The notes below the pieces were generated by a model, which worked only from the letters and a program-made list of their open reading frames with translations, was not told where the DNA came from and ran no database searches. Shown here in pieces: positions 1 to 8,219 of a stretch of DNA of 64,000 nt. This stretch comes from MPNP01 sp026710155 (GTDB lineage: Bacteria > Pseudomonadota > Alphaproteobacteria > Rhodobacterales > Rhodobacteraceae): the NCBI GenBank assembly GCA_965200885.1, contig OZ241737.1, forward strand, positions 1,364,001 to 1,428,000. Reading direction: 5' to 3'. Positions within the stretch are counted from its first letter, which is position 1; every line of letters starts with the position of its first letter. The translations under genes and the position numbers were made by a program.

Positions 1-994
1 TGAGATAGACCAAGGGATGTGTGATTGTATTGGCTTGTCCTCTATCATTGCCAGCTGGTATCAGAGTGAAGGCAATTGTTCCAAAGAAATCATCATTTCC
101 TTCCTGGCCTGTATATCGGGCATAATGCCAAGTTCCTCCGTGCCAAAGTGCAGCTTTGCCATTGGCGACCTCGTTATACCATTGTCCCCAGTCTGTACCA
201 ATGTGATTCTTGCGTGTTACACCCGCTGCAACAGCATCAACAAAAAATTGATAAAAATCCTGCATCGCCGCTTTGTCGAGCACCAGATTTCCTGTTTCAG
301 GATCCTGAAGTTCTCCACCAAAAGATTGATAGAATTGAGCAAAATCAGGACCATTGCTCACTCTTGGGTAGAATCCATATCCCTCCTTGACAAGTCCCAT
401 TTCAACAGCTTTCTTGGCATCTTCAAGGACATTGGCAAGGGTGTAACTGCCATCATTAACCAATGCAGGTAGTTCATTGATCTCTGCATCTGTATAACCG
501 ATGCCGCGAAGGGTATCTTTCCAGAAGAAAAATGGCCTGCTCTCAGCATCCTGTGGAATTCCCCATTGTACACCTTCAAAAGATGCAATCTCCATCAGGT
601 TGGGATAGATATCGTTTAATGGCCAGGCATCAAGATCAACATAATCCTCTATGGGTACGATATGCCCAGCTTCAGACCATGGAGCAATATCCAGGTGTGA
701 AGTGACCACGATATGTGGTGCTGTTCCAGCCTCTGCCGCAAGTGCCACAGCTTGCTTGAAATCACCCCAATTGCCAAAATCTCCTTTGCTTTGTACGGTT
801 ATGTTAATTTCTTCGCCATGAATTGCCATTTCACGCTCCAACAGGTCGGCGGCAATTTCTATTGCTTCCCACCTGTAACTGTCGGCATCATTCGAACCAC
901 CGGCCCAGACAGTAATTTCATAATTCTGGGATGCTACTGCCGTAGCCACCAATGCAAGAATAGAACCGGCTATAAATGAACGAAAAATAATCAT
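1..994 (-). CDS. ABC transporter extracellular solute-binding protein (family 1), 3' end outside window
   Basis: Reading on the minus strand from the ATG at 994 gives an open frame to the window edge with no stop, so the C-terminus is missing. Residues 1-22 form a signal peptide (MIIFRSFIAGSILALVATAV, then AAS-Q). The mature part has features of family 1 binding proteins for sugars or similar solutes: ITVWAGG near the start, and WYNEVANGKAALWHGGTWH about 250 residues in. Such proteins capture substrate in the periplasm for a membrane permease; the permease genes are presumably beyond position 1. The substrate cannot be told. A near-perfect palindrome 30 bp upstream suggests regulation by a LacI-type repressor. 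Confidence 0.85.
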   Translation of the reverse strand, partial: MIIFRSFIAGSILALVATAVASQNYEITVWAGGSNDADSYRWEAIEIAADLLEREMAIHGEEINITVQSKGDFGNWGDFKQAVALAAEAGTAPHIVVTSHLDIAPWSEAGHIVPIEDYVDLDAWPLNDIYPNLMEIASFEGVQWGIPQDAESRPFFFWKDTLRGIGYTDAEINELPALVNDGSYTLANVLEDAKKAVEMGLVKEGYGFYPRVSNGPDFAQFYQSFGGELQDPETGNLVLDKAAMQDFYQFFVDAVAAGVTRKNHIGTDWGQWYNEVANGKAALWHGGTWHYARYTGQEGNDDFFGTIAFTLIPAGNDRGQANTITHPLVYL

Positions 995-1023
995 GATTTT
1001 ATCTCCAATATAACTTTCTTAAG

Positions 1024-1043
1024 ATTGGATAGGCTTATCCAAT
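1024..1043. promoter_or_regulatory. Palindromic operator-like site upstream of the ABC binding-protein gene
   Basis: ATTGGATA and TATCCAAT form an 8-bp inverted repeat around the 4-base centre GGCT, about 30 bp upstream of the start codon at 994. Size and position suit a repressor operator of the LacI type. No regulator gene for it lies in the window, so the assignment is inference. Confidence 0.4.
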
Positions 1044-1235
1044 TAAAGTCACCTTACACTTTTAGCAGAGCCTTATGCAAGAATTGTTAAGATAGCATGA
1101 TGATTTTATGACGTTGGGAGCTTTCAATATTGACCTTTTCGCATCTGTCTTTATACTTAGATGCGATAGGGTTTCAGCCTATCACCAAAATCACCGTCCG
1201 AGAAATTTCAGTAAAGAATCAGTGATGTTTATTTC
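1044..1235. other. Intergenic, no gene seen
   Basis: AT-rich spacer between the binding-protein gene and the first TIR-bounded element. No coding frame with a plausible start was seen. It probably holds the promoter for the leftward gene. Confidence 0.4.
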
Positions 1236-1345
1236 GGGGATTATATATTTGAATAGATTTGGCAATTCATTGTTTGATCATATATCTCTTGGATGAAGCG
1301 TTTCATCCTTTGCAATTTTCCTTCCGATCCGGATAATCCCACCTG

Positions 1346-1845
1346 ATGAAACTTGGAGATGTCGCAGATATCCGGATTGGAACCCAGTTGAATAAAACCT
1401 CCATGGTCATGACAGGGGAGTATCCTGTCATGAACGGGGGTGTCAAGCCATCCGGCCGTCACAATCAATTCAACGCCGAACCTGATTCCATTGCCATTAG
1501 CCAGGGCGGTGCATCGGCGGGCCATGTGAATTTCATGCCGATTCGGTTTTGGGCAGGAGCCCGTTGTTGTGTTGCAGCGTCGAAAACGCCGGATGTTCTG
1601 ACAAAACACCTGTTTCATGTATTGAAGAAGAGGCAGGGAATTCTCATGTCATCCCAAACGGGAGGGGGACATGCCATTCCGGGGCTTCGGAAGGCGGTTC
1701 TTGAAAATCTTGAAATCAGCCACCCCCCCCCATCGAGGTACAGGCGGGGATTGTTGGAAAACTGGGTTGCTGGGAGGAATTGGCGAGGGAAATCGAATTG
1801 AGGCAGAAGCAGTTTGAGTATTACCGCGACAAACTGGTGGATTGA
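1346..1845 (+). CDS. Half-length type I restriction specificity protein (HsdS module), currently out of frame at a C9 tract
   Basis: The gene encodes one target recognition domain (TRD) plus one conserved helix region of a type I restriction S subunit, the part that chooses the DNA sequence to be methylated or cut. It begins MKLGDVADIRIG, typical of a TRD start; GGGHAIPGLRKAVLENLEI matches the TRD end. The C9 tract at 1723-1731 throws the current frame into a stop at 1801. With C7 or C10 the frame continues as IEVQAGIVGKLGCWEELA and closes with EIELRQKQFEYYRDKLVD at 1845, the well-known HsdS helix motif, giving about 165 residues. Ordinary HsdS has two TRDs and 400 or more residues. Half-size S subunits that dimerise are known in some systems. 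No hsdM or hsdR is nearby. Confidence 0.75.
1723..1731 (+). repeat. C9 homopolymer in half-hsdS 1 (probable phase-variation tract)
   Basis: Nine C residues lie exactly where the TRD reading frame must continue into the conserved helix. C9 is out of frame; C7 or C10 restores it. Slipped-strand mispairing at such tracts is a standard ON/OFF switch in other bacteria. Confidence 0.7.
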
Positions 1846-1963
1846 TCGCTTCAGGTGTGCTTGATCAAATATGTAATCCCGAAACTCAAAATCTATTCAA
1901 ATATATAATCCCCGAATAGAAATAAATAAATCAAATTAAAATGGGGATTATATATTTGAATAG

Positions 1964-2450
1964 ATGATGAAACTTGGAAATGTTGCAGAGTTCAAAAGAG
2001 GAATCCCGATCACGCGGAAGGATGTTGTCGAAGGGGATGTTCCGGTTGTTTCAGGGGGAAGGAAGCCCGCATACTTTCACAACAAGTTTAATCGTGAAGG
2101 CGAAACAATAGCCGTCGCCGGGTCGGGAGCGCATGCGGGTTTCGTGAGTTTCTGGACAGTTCCCGTCTGGCTGTCCGATTCGTTTTCAATCCATGCCGAC
2201 GATTCCATTCTGCTGCAAAGACACCTGTATTTGTTTTTGAAAAAGAGGCAGCACCACATTCACAGGCTGAAAAAAGGTGCCGGTATTCCGCATGCATGCA
2301 TTGGAGACCTGCAAACCATTCCAATATCCCCCCCCTATCGAGGAACAGGCGGGAATTGTTGAACGCCTGGGTTGCTGGGATGAATTGACCAAGGAAATTG
2401 AATTGAGGCAGAAGCAGTTTGGGTATTACCTCGACAAACTGGTGGATTGA
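1964..2450 (+). CDS. Second half-length HsdS module, currently out of frame at a C8 tract
   Basis: This single-TRD specificity module starts MMKLGNVAEFKRGIPITRKD and has the family pattern FNREGETIAVAGSGAHAG. Its TRD differs from the module at 1346, so it should read a different DNA sequence. At C8 (2328-2335) translation ends early at 2362. With C7 the frame joins ISPPIEEQAGIVERLG and ends EIELRQKQFGYYLDKLVD at 2450, giving 161 residues. The conserved ends and variable middle match interchangeable S cassettes. The true start could be either of the two ATGs at 1964 and 1967. Confidence 0.75.
2328..2335 (+). repeat. C8 homopolymer in half-hsdS 2 (probable phase-variation tract)
   Basis: The tract is at the same place in the protein as in half-hsdS 1, the PP-IE-Q junction between TRD and helix. 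C8 is out of frame; C7 restores it. Confidence 0.65.
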
Positions 2451-2614
2451 TCGCTTCAGGTGTGCTTAATCAAATATGTAACCACGAAACTTAAAATCTA
2501 TTCAAATATATAATCCCCTTCTATTCTATATTCTTATAAAGAATCGGAGATTAGGTATATAAATACCAGCGCTTTTAACACATTTGAATGTTAATTAGAA
2601 AAAGGAGAAAAATC

Positions 2615-3018
2615 ATGTTCACAATCAGGTTCTGCCCCCCCCCTCACTAAATTAGCTACCTTGTTATTGCTTGCAGTGATTGCCGGTCTGGTGGCAACGC
2701 TGATGGCCGCGCCGGTGATGGCGCGGTGATGGGAATCATTACAGGGCATCAAGCTACCACGCTTGCCGGGCTCTTGCCGACTGGGATCCCGAACCGGGCT
2801 GGAGTTGGGGCACACCCAAGTGCAAGCGGAGTACTACTGCGGCAGATGACCCGAATATCGAGAACAAGCGTTGTTACTGTTATCGATATGGGCAAACAGA
2901 CGCACAAAGTTTTACGGTGACAAAGGACGGCTATTATAATGTTCGTAACAACAAACGGATGCAAAATACGTGCTGGTCGAAAAGAAATGGCAGCATAGTT
3001 TGTGAGAATCCCCACTAA
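2615..3018 (+). pseudogene. Secreted cysteine-rich small protein, broken by a C9 tract and a second frameshift
   Basis: The ATG at 2615 follows a good ribosome site (AAAGGAG). The frame stops after 11 codons because of a C9 run at 2635-2643; with C8 it continues into a signal peptide, LTKLATLLLLAVIAGLVATL, then MAAPVMA. A second shift is needed just after it (around 2728, one extra base). It then reads about 100 residues with six cysteines (for example KRCYCYRYGQTDAQSFTVTK) to the stop at 3016. Corrected length is 133 residues. I do not recognise the family. The first lesion could be phase variation; the second looks permanent, so the gene is probably inactive. Confidence 0.55.
2635..2643 (+). 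repeat. C9 homopolymer at the start of the secreted-protein gene
   Basis: The tract sits between start codon and signal peptide. C8 would be in frame with the signal peptide, C9 is not. Third coding poly-C tract within 1.3 kb. Confidence 0.6.
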
Positions 3019-3637
3019 ACACGCAATAGGGCGGCTTCGGTCGCACTTTTTGAATTTAGCAACGATAAGATTTTTTCAAAACAAGGAATACTTTTGGTAA
3101 AAGAAGAAAATTTGAAACTCGGTTAGCCAACCAGCCCCACCGTTACTATAATTCCCTTTTGATTACTTTTCTATTATCAAAATCAAAATTTTCAGCACCG
3201 GTGACCCAAATTGAATCTTGGTGCAATACCTGCACGCATGCCTTGCCCCTCCCGGCTTGGCAGTAACTTCTTTCCGCTCCGGCTGTTTGAGGGTGCCCGG
3301 AGCCGGTTCATGGGCCAGGAGAAATCAGGCCTGCAGCCTGTTACAGCCCTGCTCTAGACAACCGCTCCCGATCGCAGGCAATTTGAGAACGAGGTGATTG
3401 GCATGGGAAGCCACCAGTTCACTCATCTCCAATAGTTCATCGAATTCGTCCAGCATCTCAAACTGATTTTCCCTTTCGAGAAGATTTCTTATCTCCATGG
3501 CTGATTCCCCCAGTTGCCTTTTTTAGATCGAATGATTTGATTACTTAACCAATGGGGTCACAAAACAGTCAGAAGTGTCAGAAAAAATGCCTTGAAGGAA
3601 AAAAACTGTCAACCCCATGGTATCTAAAGGCAAGGGC
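3019..3637. other. Accessory spacer with little recognisable content
   Basis: Apart from the possible 57-residue frame on the minus strand, nothing coding was recognised. It contains a short hairpin (GGCGGCTTCGGTCGC near 3031) and locally GC-rich DNA around 3230-3400 unlike the AT-rich flanks, suggesting decayed foreign sequence. Confidence 0.35.
3325..3498 (-). CDS. Small hypothetical protein, 57 residues
   Basis: The minus-strand frame from the ATG at 3498 encodes an acidic, leucine-rich N-terminal half (MEIRNLLERENQFEMLDEFD), likely helical, preceded by a G-rich stretch that could serve as ribosome site. I recognise no family. It may be a remnant, since the surroundings (3019-3857) are otherwise non-coding and full of repeats. 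Confidence 0.25.
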   Translation of the reverse strand: MEIRNLLERENQFEMLDEFDELLEMSELVASHANHLVLKLPAIGSGCLEQGCNRLQA

Positions 3638-3844
3638 TATCGCTTTTGAAATTGTTTGCGTGATATCATTTATTTGTCCTTTTTGTGAATCCATTGCCCA
3701 CAGACCTGATTGGTAGCAGAAAATGGCAGGTTTATCACCGCATTGTTCGAAATATTCGTATCAAGGGCATTCATTTTTTGTCTGAACTGTCTGGAAAAGG
3801 TAAATTATTGACATGAATGCCCTTGTAAAATTTCAAAAGCGATA
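3638..3844. mobile_element. Small non-coding inverted-repeat element (MITE-like), 207 bp
   Basis: The ends TATCGCTTTTGAAATT (3638-3653) and its exact reverse complement (3829-3844) bound the segment. Just inside the right end, a second inverted repeat (CAAGGGCATTCAT and ATGAATGCCCTTG) could fold into a 13-bp stem. No gene inside. Structure is that of a miniature inverted-repeat element; the source transposase is unknown. Confidence 0.55.
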
Positions 3845-3857
3845 CTCCTGATCTAAA

Positions 3858-4389
3858 GGGCACCTCTATTTAATTGGGACTTACAAGGATGGGTTGGCGG
3901 ATGTGCGATTTTCCTCCCAGTCCGAACCATCCCACCTGATGGAACCCGGCTGAATGGGGCCCCAATGGCAATGACGGGGAACGGGGAAACACCCCGTCAT
4001 GAATGGAGGCCTGAATTCCTGTGGCCTCCCGGCCGGGAAGAGGACATGCTATCCCTCGGCTTCGGCAAACGGTTACTGAAAGCCTTGGGATCGGCACCCC
4101 GTGCGTCGAGGAACGGCGGGAAGTGGCGTGGGTGGACTGGACGCCTGGCAGGGCCGGCTTGGAGGCTGCCTTGACAGGCTGGTGGATTGATTCGTGGTCA
4201 ACCCATCTTTATAAGCCCCTATTTAATTGCCCTTAAATAGTCATTCGTTGAATTTACTACATATCCAATTATGACCAAAGCTTGCGCCAAAGTCCTTATG
4301 GGAAAGGAAAAAACCCGTTCCTTACTGACACAGGACAGGTAAATTAAATGTTCCAAACTTTAGATTCACCTCATTAAATAGAGGTGCCC
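3858..4389. mobile_element. TIR-bounded element 3, enclosing an hsdS remnant
   Basis: A perfect 17-bp inverted repeat (GGGCACCTCTATTTAAT at the left, its reverse complement at 4373-4389) bounds 532 bp. TAA triplets lie next to both ends and may be a target duplication, though one base is out of register. The TIR differs from elements 1 and 2 but recurs at 16371-16549. An inner sequence near 4217-4234 (CCCCTATTTAATTGCCC) resembles the TIR and may mark a nested or rearranged end. Confidence 0.65.
3939..4190 (+). pseudogene. Decayed half-hsdS remnant
   Basis: Pieces match half-hsdS 1 in order: the leader CCCACCTGATG before the start, the CATGAATGG segment, and a frame reading RGHAIPRLRQTVTESLGI, comparable to GGHAIPGLRKAVLENLEI at 1346-1845. 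It ends TGGTGGATTGA like both other copies. Large internal deletions and frameshifts leave no usable product. The poly-C site is replaced by a mixed sequence. Confidence 0.55.
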
Positions 4390-4391
4390 TA

Positions 4392-4628
4392 ATGTTCATA
4401 TCTTTTTTTGAGAAGAAAAAACGGAGCCGGGCAGAAGGTCTCAATAATGACCCCTTCTACCCGTCCCCTGTTGCCAATCGGGCAGTCGACAAGTTTCATA
4501 ATTCCTTTCCGATCGGCATTATCCTGATTCTCGGGGTTCCGGTCACGATTCTCACAGGTTTTGCATCGCGAATCAATCGGCTGTCCAAGGTTTCTGACAA
4601 AAAAACCGACACACCACAATCAGAATGA
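4392..4628 (+). CDS. Possible small single-span membrane protein, 78 residues
   Basis: The open frame starts 3 bp after the right TIR of element 3 and overlaps the end of the autotransporter gene on the other strand by 9 bp. It has a charged N-terminus (FFEKKKRSR) and one hydrophobic segment, FPIGIILILGVPVTILTGFA. No convincing ribosome site and no family recognised; it may be a chance frame in the autotransporter terminator region. Confidence 0.25.
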   Translation: MFISFFEKKKRSRAEGLNNDPFYPSPVANRAVDKFHNSFPIGIILILGVPVTILTGFASRINRLSKVSDKKTDTPQSE

Positions 4629-7042
4629 CCAGTTCATCCCGACCCTCAATCCGAAAATGGTATCATCTGAAGCAAGACCATGGGCAAAAACCTCCCCATG
4701 TACCTCGAAATTGTCCTTGCGATACTCACCACCCACATCCACAAGCAGCCTGTTGTCCTTGGACATACTGCCGACCATTGTACCAACAGTCGAAGCCGTG
4801 CTGTCTTCACTCAACACATGTTCCAGCCCAACACCTCCGCGCAAGACAAGGAAACTCTGATTTCGTACCAATTCCCTCTCGCGAACAGCATCCAAACCCA
4901 GCCCAACCTTCGCCTGCCTGTCCTTGGCCGATACCGAAGTGGACACCGAATCACGAAAGGAATCAACCGACGTCCCGGCAAGATGGTACCAGCCCCGGCC
5001 AGTGAGTTGCATTCCATTGCCCAGGGTGAAGTGCCGACCCGCTTCAATCTCAAGGGAATACGCTTTCGCGTCGGCGTTGGCGGTAATGGGGCGGACATCA
5101 TCTTCGCCGGAAGCCCAGGCCGACAGTTCGGCATCATAACGTGAGTACGAAAACCGTGCCTGTCCGTAAAGGTCATTGTCACTTTCCAGATGCACACCAC
5201 CATACAGGCCAGGACCCCTGACCTTCAGTTGACCCTGTCCCCTTACAGTGGTTACCTTGGCCTCGCCATGCACTAGGCGTCCTCCCAGCCATCCCATGAA
5301 CTGGTCGGAAAGGGGTATCTGGAGATGGGCCTGGAGTGCTCGCTGATCGTACGTATAACCCATGCCCGTATCAGAACGACTTGGAGTGTATTTGCCACGA
5401 CCACCGCAGAGATCAACGGCAAGCAGCCGGTTGGATGAAAACCGGCAGGGAACCATGTGTATCCGGCGAATGCCCCCAGGCAGGGCTTCATAGAGACCTG
5501 CATTGACACCATAGCGGTTGAGCCATGCCTCTTCCTCCGAAAAATCAAGCCCATTCAATGTAATTTCATTGAGCCTCACCTCATGGAAACCGGAAGGTGC
5601 CCAAATATCTGGAATCACGGCATCCCGGTACAAATCCACTCCATTCACGGCTAGTGTGGTACTGCCATCTCCACTTTTGACAATCTTCCCGCCCAGAAGT
5701 TCCCAAGGCTCATAATCATTTGATTCAAGATTCACATAGAGGTCACCATTCACAGAATGAATTGCAACCCTATCTGCAATCAAGGAATGACCGGAACCAA
5801 GAAATCCATTGGACCCGATGGTCACAGTCCCGTCACCTGTCATGTGAACTCCTGCTAAGGTTCCGGTACCGCCGCCTATTACCCGGCCGTTGACAAGAAT
5901 TTCATTATTATCGTTCTCGTTTATTGCTGTTATTCCATGTCCAGTTGATGAAGTAATGCTACCACCGATGACCTTTATTCTGACTTTACCACTACTGCCT
6001 TGGTTAAGCCCATAAATTCCATGGTCCACAGAGGCAATGGTAACCCCTGAAACTTCAATGGTGATATCACCATTCCCAGCCTGCCTAATCCGGCCATAAA
6101 TGCCATGGGCATCAGGACCACTTGTTGTTATGTCTCCTCCCTTGAAGGCAAGATGAACATCGCCATTCCCAAGACCGAACATGCCATAGGCTACAGAGTT
6201 GCTTGTTGTTGCTGTTGTTGTGATGCTAACATTGGAGGCATCAATTGTAACATCACCAGCCGTTTGATTATTACCATAAATGCCACGTCCCCGCGGACTG
6301 CCTGTTGTTATATCCACGTCTGAAACTTCAATGGTGACATCACCCGTGTCCTGTCCTTGATTCCAACCAAAAATGCCAAGGCCTTGCCACCCGCTTGTTT
6401 CGATATCCATATTGGAAGCTTCAATCCTGACATCGCCGCTCCCAGTGTCCGTGATCCAGCCCTGAATGGCATGGGCATTAGTACCGCGTGTTGTTATATC
6501 CACACCGGAAGCTTCAATCCTGACATCGCCAGTTCCCTGATGAACACCGTAAATGCCAGAGCCATCATCATTGGTGTCACCGCCGCTTGTTTCGATATCC
6601 ACATTGGAAACTTCAATGGTGATATCACCGTTCCCACTGGGCTTCCAGCCAAAAATGCCATGGGCAACAGGACCACTTGTTGTGACGTCTCCTCCCTTGA
6701 CGGTGAGATTAAGATCACCAGTCCCTCGATGAGTATCGGAAATGCCATAGGCATTAGAACCGCTTGTTACAATGTTTACATCGGAAGCCTCAATGGTGAC
6801 ATTGCCATCTGAATCTGTGCACTGGACATTCACCGGCAGCATTTCGGGGCATGTCTGAGCCGGTGCAACAGTTGGCCAAATTACCCCCCCCCACATGCAA
6901 TCAGAATTGAAAAGACATAAGCCGGGCCGAGGTCGGGCTTCAGCGGGAGGACTCCCCACCTTATGTAAAGGGGTGATTTTGCCTCTTCGGGGTTGGTCGA
7001 CATTGTTGGCAGTACCGTTGTTTTCGAGCGTTTATGTTGCAT
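4620..7042 (-). CDS. Autotransporter with repetitive passenger and beta-barrel, signal peptide out of frame at a G9 tract
   Basis: The C-terminal ~260 residues read as an autotransporter beta-barrel (from about YTYDQRALQAHLQIPLSDQF) ending in phenylalanine (GLRVGMNWSF), as outer-membrane insertion requires. The passenger is built of imperfect ~30-residue units around DVTIEASNVDITTSG and HGIYG, likely a beta-helix exposed on the cell surface. The signal peptide is in another frame: the ATG at 7042 reads MQHKRSKTT to FSILIACGGG, then stops at the G9 tract (6884-6892 on the plus strand). One more G joins it to VIWPTVAPAQTCPEM, completing the hydrophobic core and an AQ-T cleavage site, with total length 807. 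As sequenced the gene is OFF. The open frame starting at 6959 is therefore probably not the true start. Confidence 0.8.
5960..6830 (-). repeat. Imperfect internal repeats of the autotransporter passenger
   Basis: Roughly eight to ten units share a core coding for (N/G)DVTIEASNVDI-TSG and then a glycine-rich loop with HGIYG or YGI-G. Units are of unequal length, so this is a degenerate coding repeat rather than a simple tandem array. Such repeats allow size variation by recombination. Confidence 0.6.
6884..6892 (-). repeat. C9 tract (G9 in the coding strand) within the autotransporter signal peptide
   Basis: The run codes for the glycines of the signal-peptide hydrophobic core. G10 or G7 links the start at 7042 to the passenger; the present G9 does not. 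Fourth poly-C tract at a frame-deciding position within 5.2 kb. Confidence 0.7.
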
Positions 7043-7242
7043 GATTTCACCATGTTCGAGGAAATACCACCAGTTGCTACTGCAAGAACAATTCATACAT
7101 TTACATATACTGAACAACAGAATATTAAAATGTCTTTCGACTTATTTTAGCTAGGATAATATTTCTCACTTAAATTGATTATTTTGCTTACTAGCCTGAT
7201 TTTTCAAAAAAAAATTAAAATTGGATACCTGAGTAGTTACAT
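7043..7242. other. Intergenic region upstream of the autotransporter
   Basis: AT-rich spacer between the autotransporter start and the end of the kinase gene, both on the minus strand. It should contain the autotransporter promoter; no site could be fixed with confidence. No gene seen. Confidence 0.35.
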
Positions 7243-8181
7243 TTATTTTAAATTTAATTCTATTTCTTCGTGGTAGGGGGGATTGCAACCACTTCGGGTA
7301 CAATTTATGGCAGCAGCGATCGTGCAATATTCTAGCATTTCTCCAAGTTGATGTTTATCAAGATTCTGAATCATGTCTCTATTAAATATTCCATTTTTTA
7401 TCATCCAAGACAGAATTGTACCCATCAAGGTATCACCTGCACCCACAGTGTCCTTGACCTTGACCTTTGGAACCTGCTGGGTAATGTGATTATTTCTTGT
7501 GAAGAGGCTGCAGCCCATTTCACCTGCAGTGATTATGATCATCATGTCTTTTTGATCCAATAATTCATGGGCAAAATCTTCAGGTAACAAATCTGGTGCT
7601 ATGAATTCAAGATCCTTGTTGCTGAGCTTGATAATACTGGCAAGGCCAAACAAATGATTGATTTCCCTAAGCCATTTCTCTCGGTCATCAATAAGATTGG
7701 TCCGGACATTTGGGTCAATTGTAATCACAACCTTGTCAGCCAATTTAGAGGCTAGGTTTAGAATTCTGTCAGATGCTGGTGGTTCTATAAGTGATATTGA
7801 ACCTACATGCAGAAAACTTCCAGGTGAAACCGTATTCCTCTCAAGAACGGGATTAAGGTTTTTGTTGGTCGAGTTCTTATTGAAGAAGGCGTATCTGGGT
7901 TCCCCATCCTCATAGCTGACAAAAGCCAGGGTAGTTGGAAAGTCACTTCTTTCAATGAGGGAACAATTGATATTGTTGCTTTGCAAATGGTTAAGCAAAT
8001 GGTCGCCAAAGAAATCATGTGAAAAATTGCCCAGAAAGTAGGTTTCACAACCTGCTCGGGCAGCTGCCAAAGCAACGTTATAAGGTGATCCTCCTGGTTT
8101 TGGAATGAAGGCTGTTTCTCCATTTTCAGCTGTCCTTGGGACGAAATCAATCAGGGCTTCTCCAGTAATGTATAGTGTCAT
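7243..8181 (-). CDS. PfkB-family carbohydrate kinase (fructokinase-like)
   Basis: This 312-residue cytoplasmic kinase transfers phosphate from ATP to a sugar or sugar derivative. The N-terminal PfkB signature GGSPYNVALAAARAG is at about residue 30, and the C-terminal signature VKDTVGAGDTLMGTIL, with the catalytic Asp in GAGD, at about 240. Length is normal. It is the last gene of a minus-strand cluster with TRAP transport and dehydrogenase genes, so it may phosphorylate the product of that pathway. Closest in motif order to bacterial fructokinases, but the substrate is not certain. Confidence 0.85.
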   Translation of the reverse strand: MTLYITGEALIDFVPRTAENGETAFIPKPGGSPYNVALAAARAGCETYFLGNFSHDFFGDHLLNHLQSNNINCSLIERSDFPTTLAFVSYEDGEPRYAFFNKNSTNKNLNPVLERNTVSPGSFLHVGSISLIEPPASDRILNLASKLADKVVITIDPNVRTNLIDDREKWLREINHLFGLASIIKLSNKDLEFIAPDLLPEDFAHELLDQKDMMIIITAGEMGCSLFTRNNHITQQVPKVKVKDTVGAGDTLMGTILSWMIKNGIFNRDMIQNLDKHQLGEMLEYCTIAAAINCTRSGCNPPYHEEIELNLK

Positions 8182-8219
8182 TTTAATTCACGAATGGGTA
8201 TATGGAATAATGTTAAATC

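Larger units (their letters stand above)
1236..1913 (+). mobile_element. TIR-bounded element 1 carrying a half-hsdS gene
   Basis: A perfect 25-bp inverted repeat bounds this 678-bp segment: the left end starts GGGGATTATATATTTGAATA at 1236 and its exact reverse complement ends at 1913. The only gene inside is a half-length HsdS. The last ~65 bp (after the gene) are nearly identical to the end of element 2 (1943-2518), while the coding part differs. There is no transposase, so the element must be moved in trans if it moves. No clear target-site duplication was seen. The same TIR motif (GGGGATTATATA, then TTG) recurs at 53117 and 63048. Confidence 0.8.
1943..2518 (+). mobile_element. TIR-bounded element 2 carrying a second half-hsdS gene
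   Basis: A perfect 23-bp inverted repeat, the same sequence as in element 1, bounds this 576-bp segment. It lies only 29 bp after element 1, in the same orientation. The left TIR runs into the ATG at 1964, so the start codon is part of the element end. The 3' flank after the stop codon nearly matches that of element 1. No transposase is present. Confidence 0.8.

Noticed and set aside
5960..6830. Passenger repeats as a simple tandem or CRISPR-like array
   Set aside because: Units are uneven, coding and only imperfectly alike; they are beta-helix repeats of one protein.
4620..6959. Open frame starting at 6959 as the true autotransporter start
   Set aside because: Its first 20 residues are not a signal peptide, while the neighbouring frame from 7042 provides one that joins exactly at the G9 tract.
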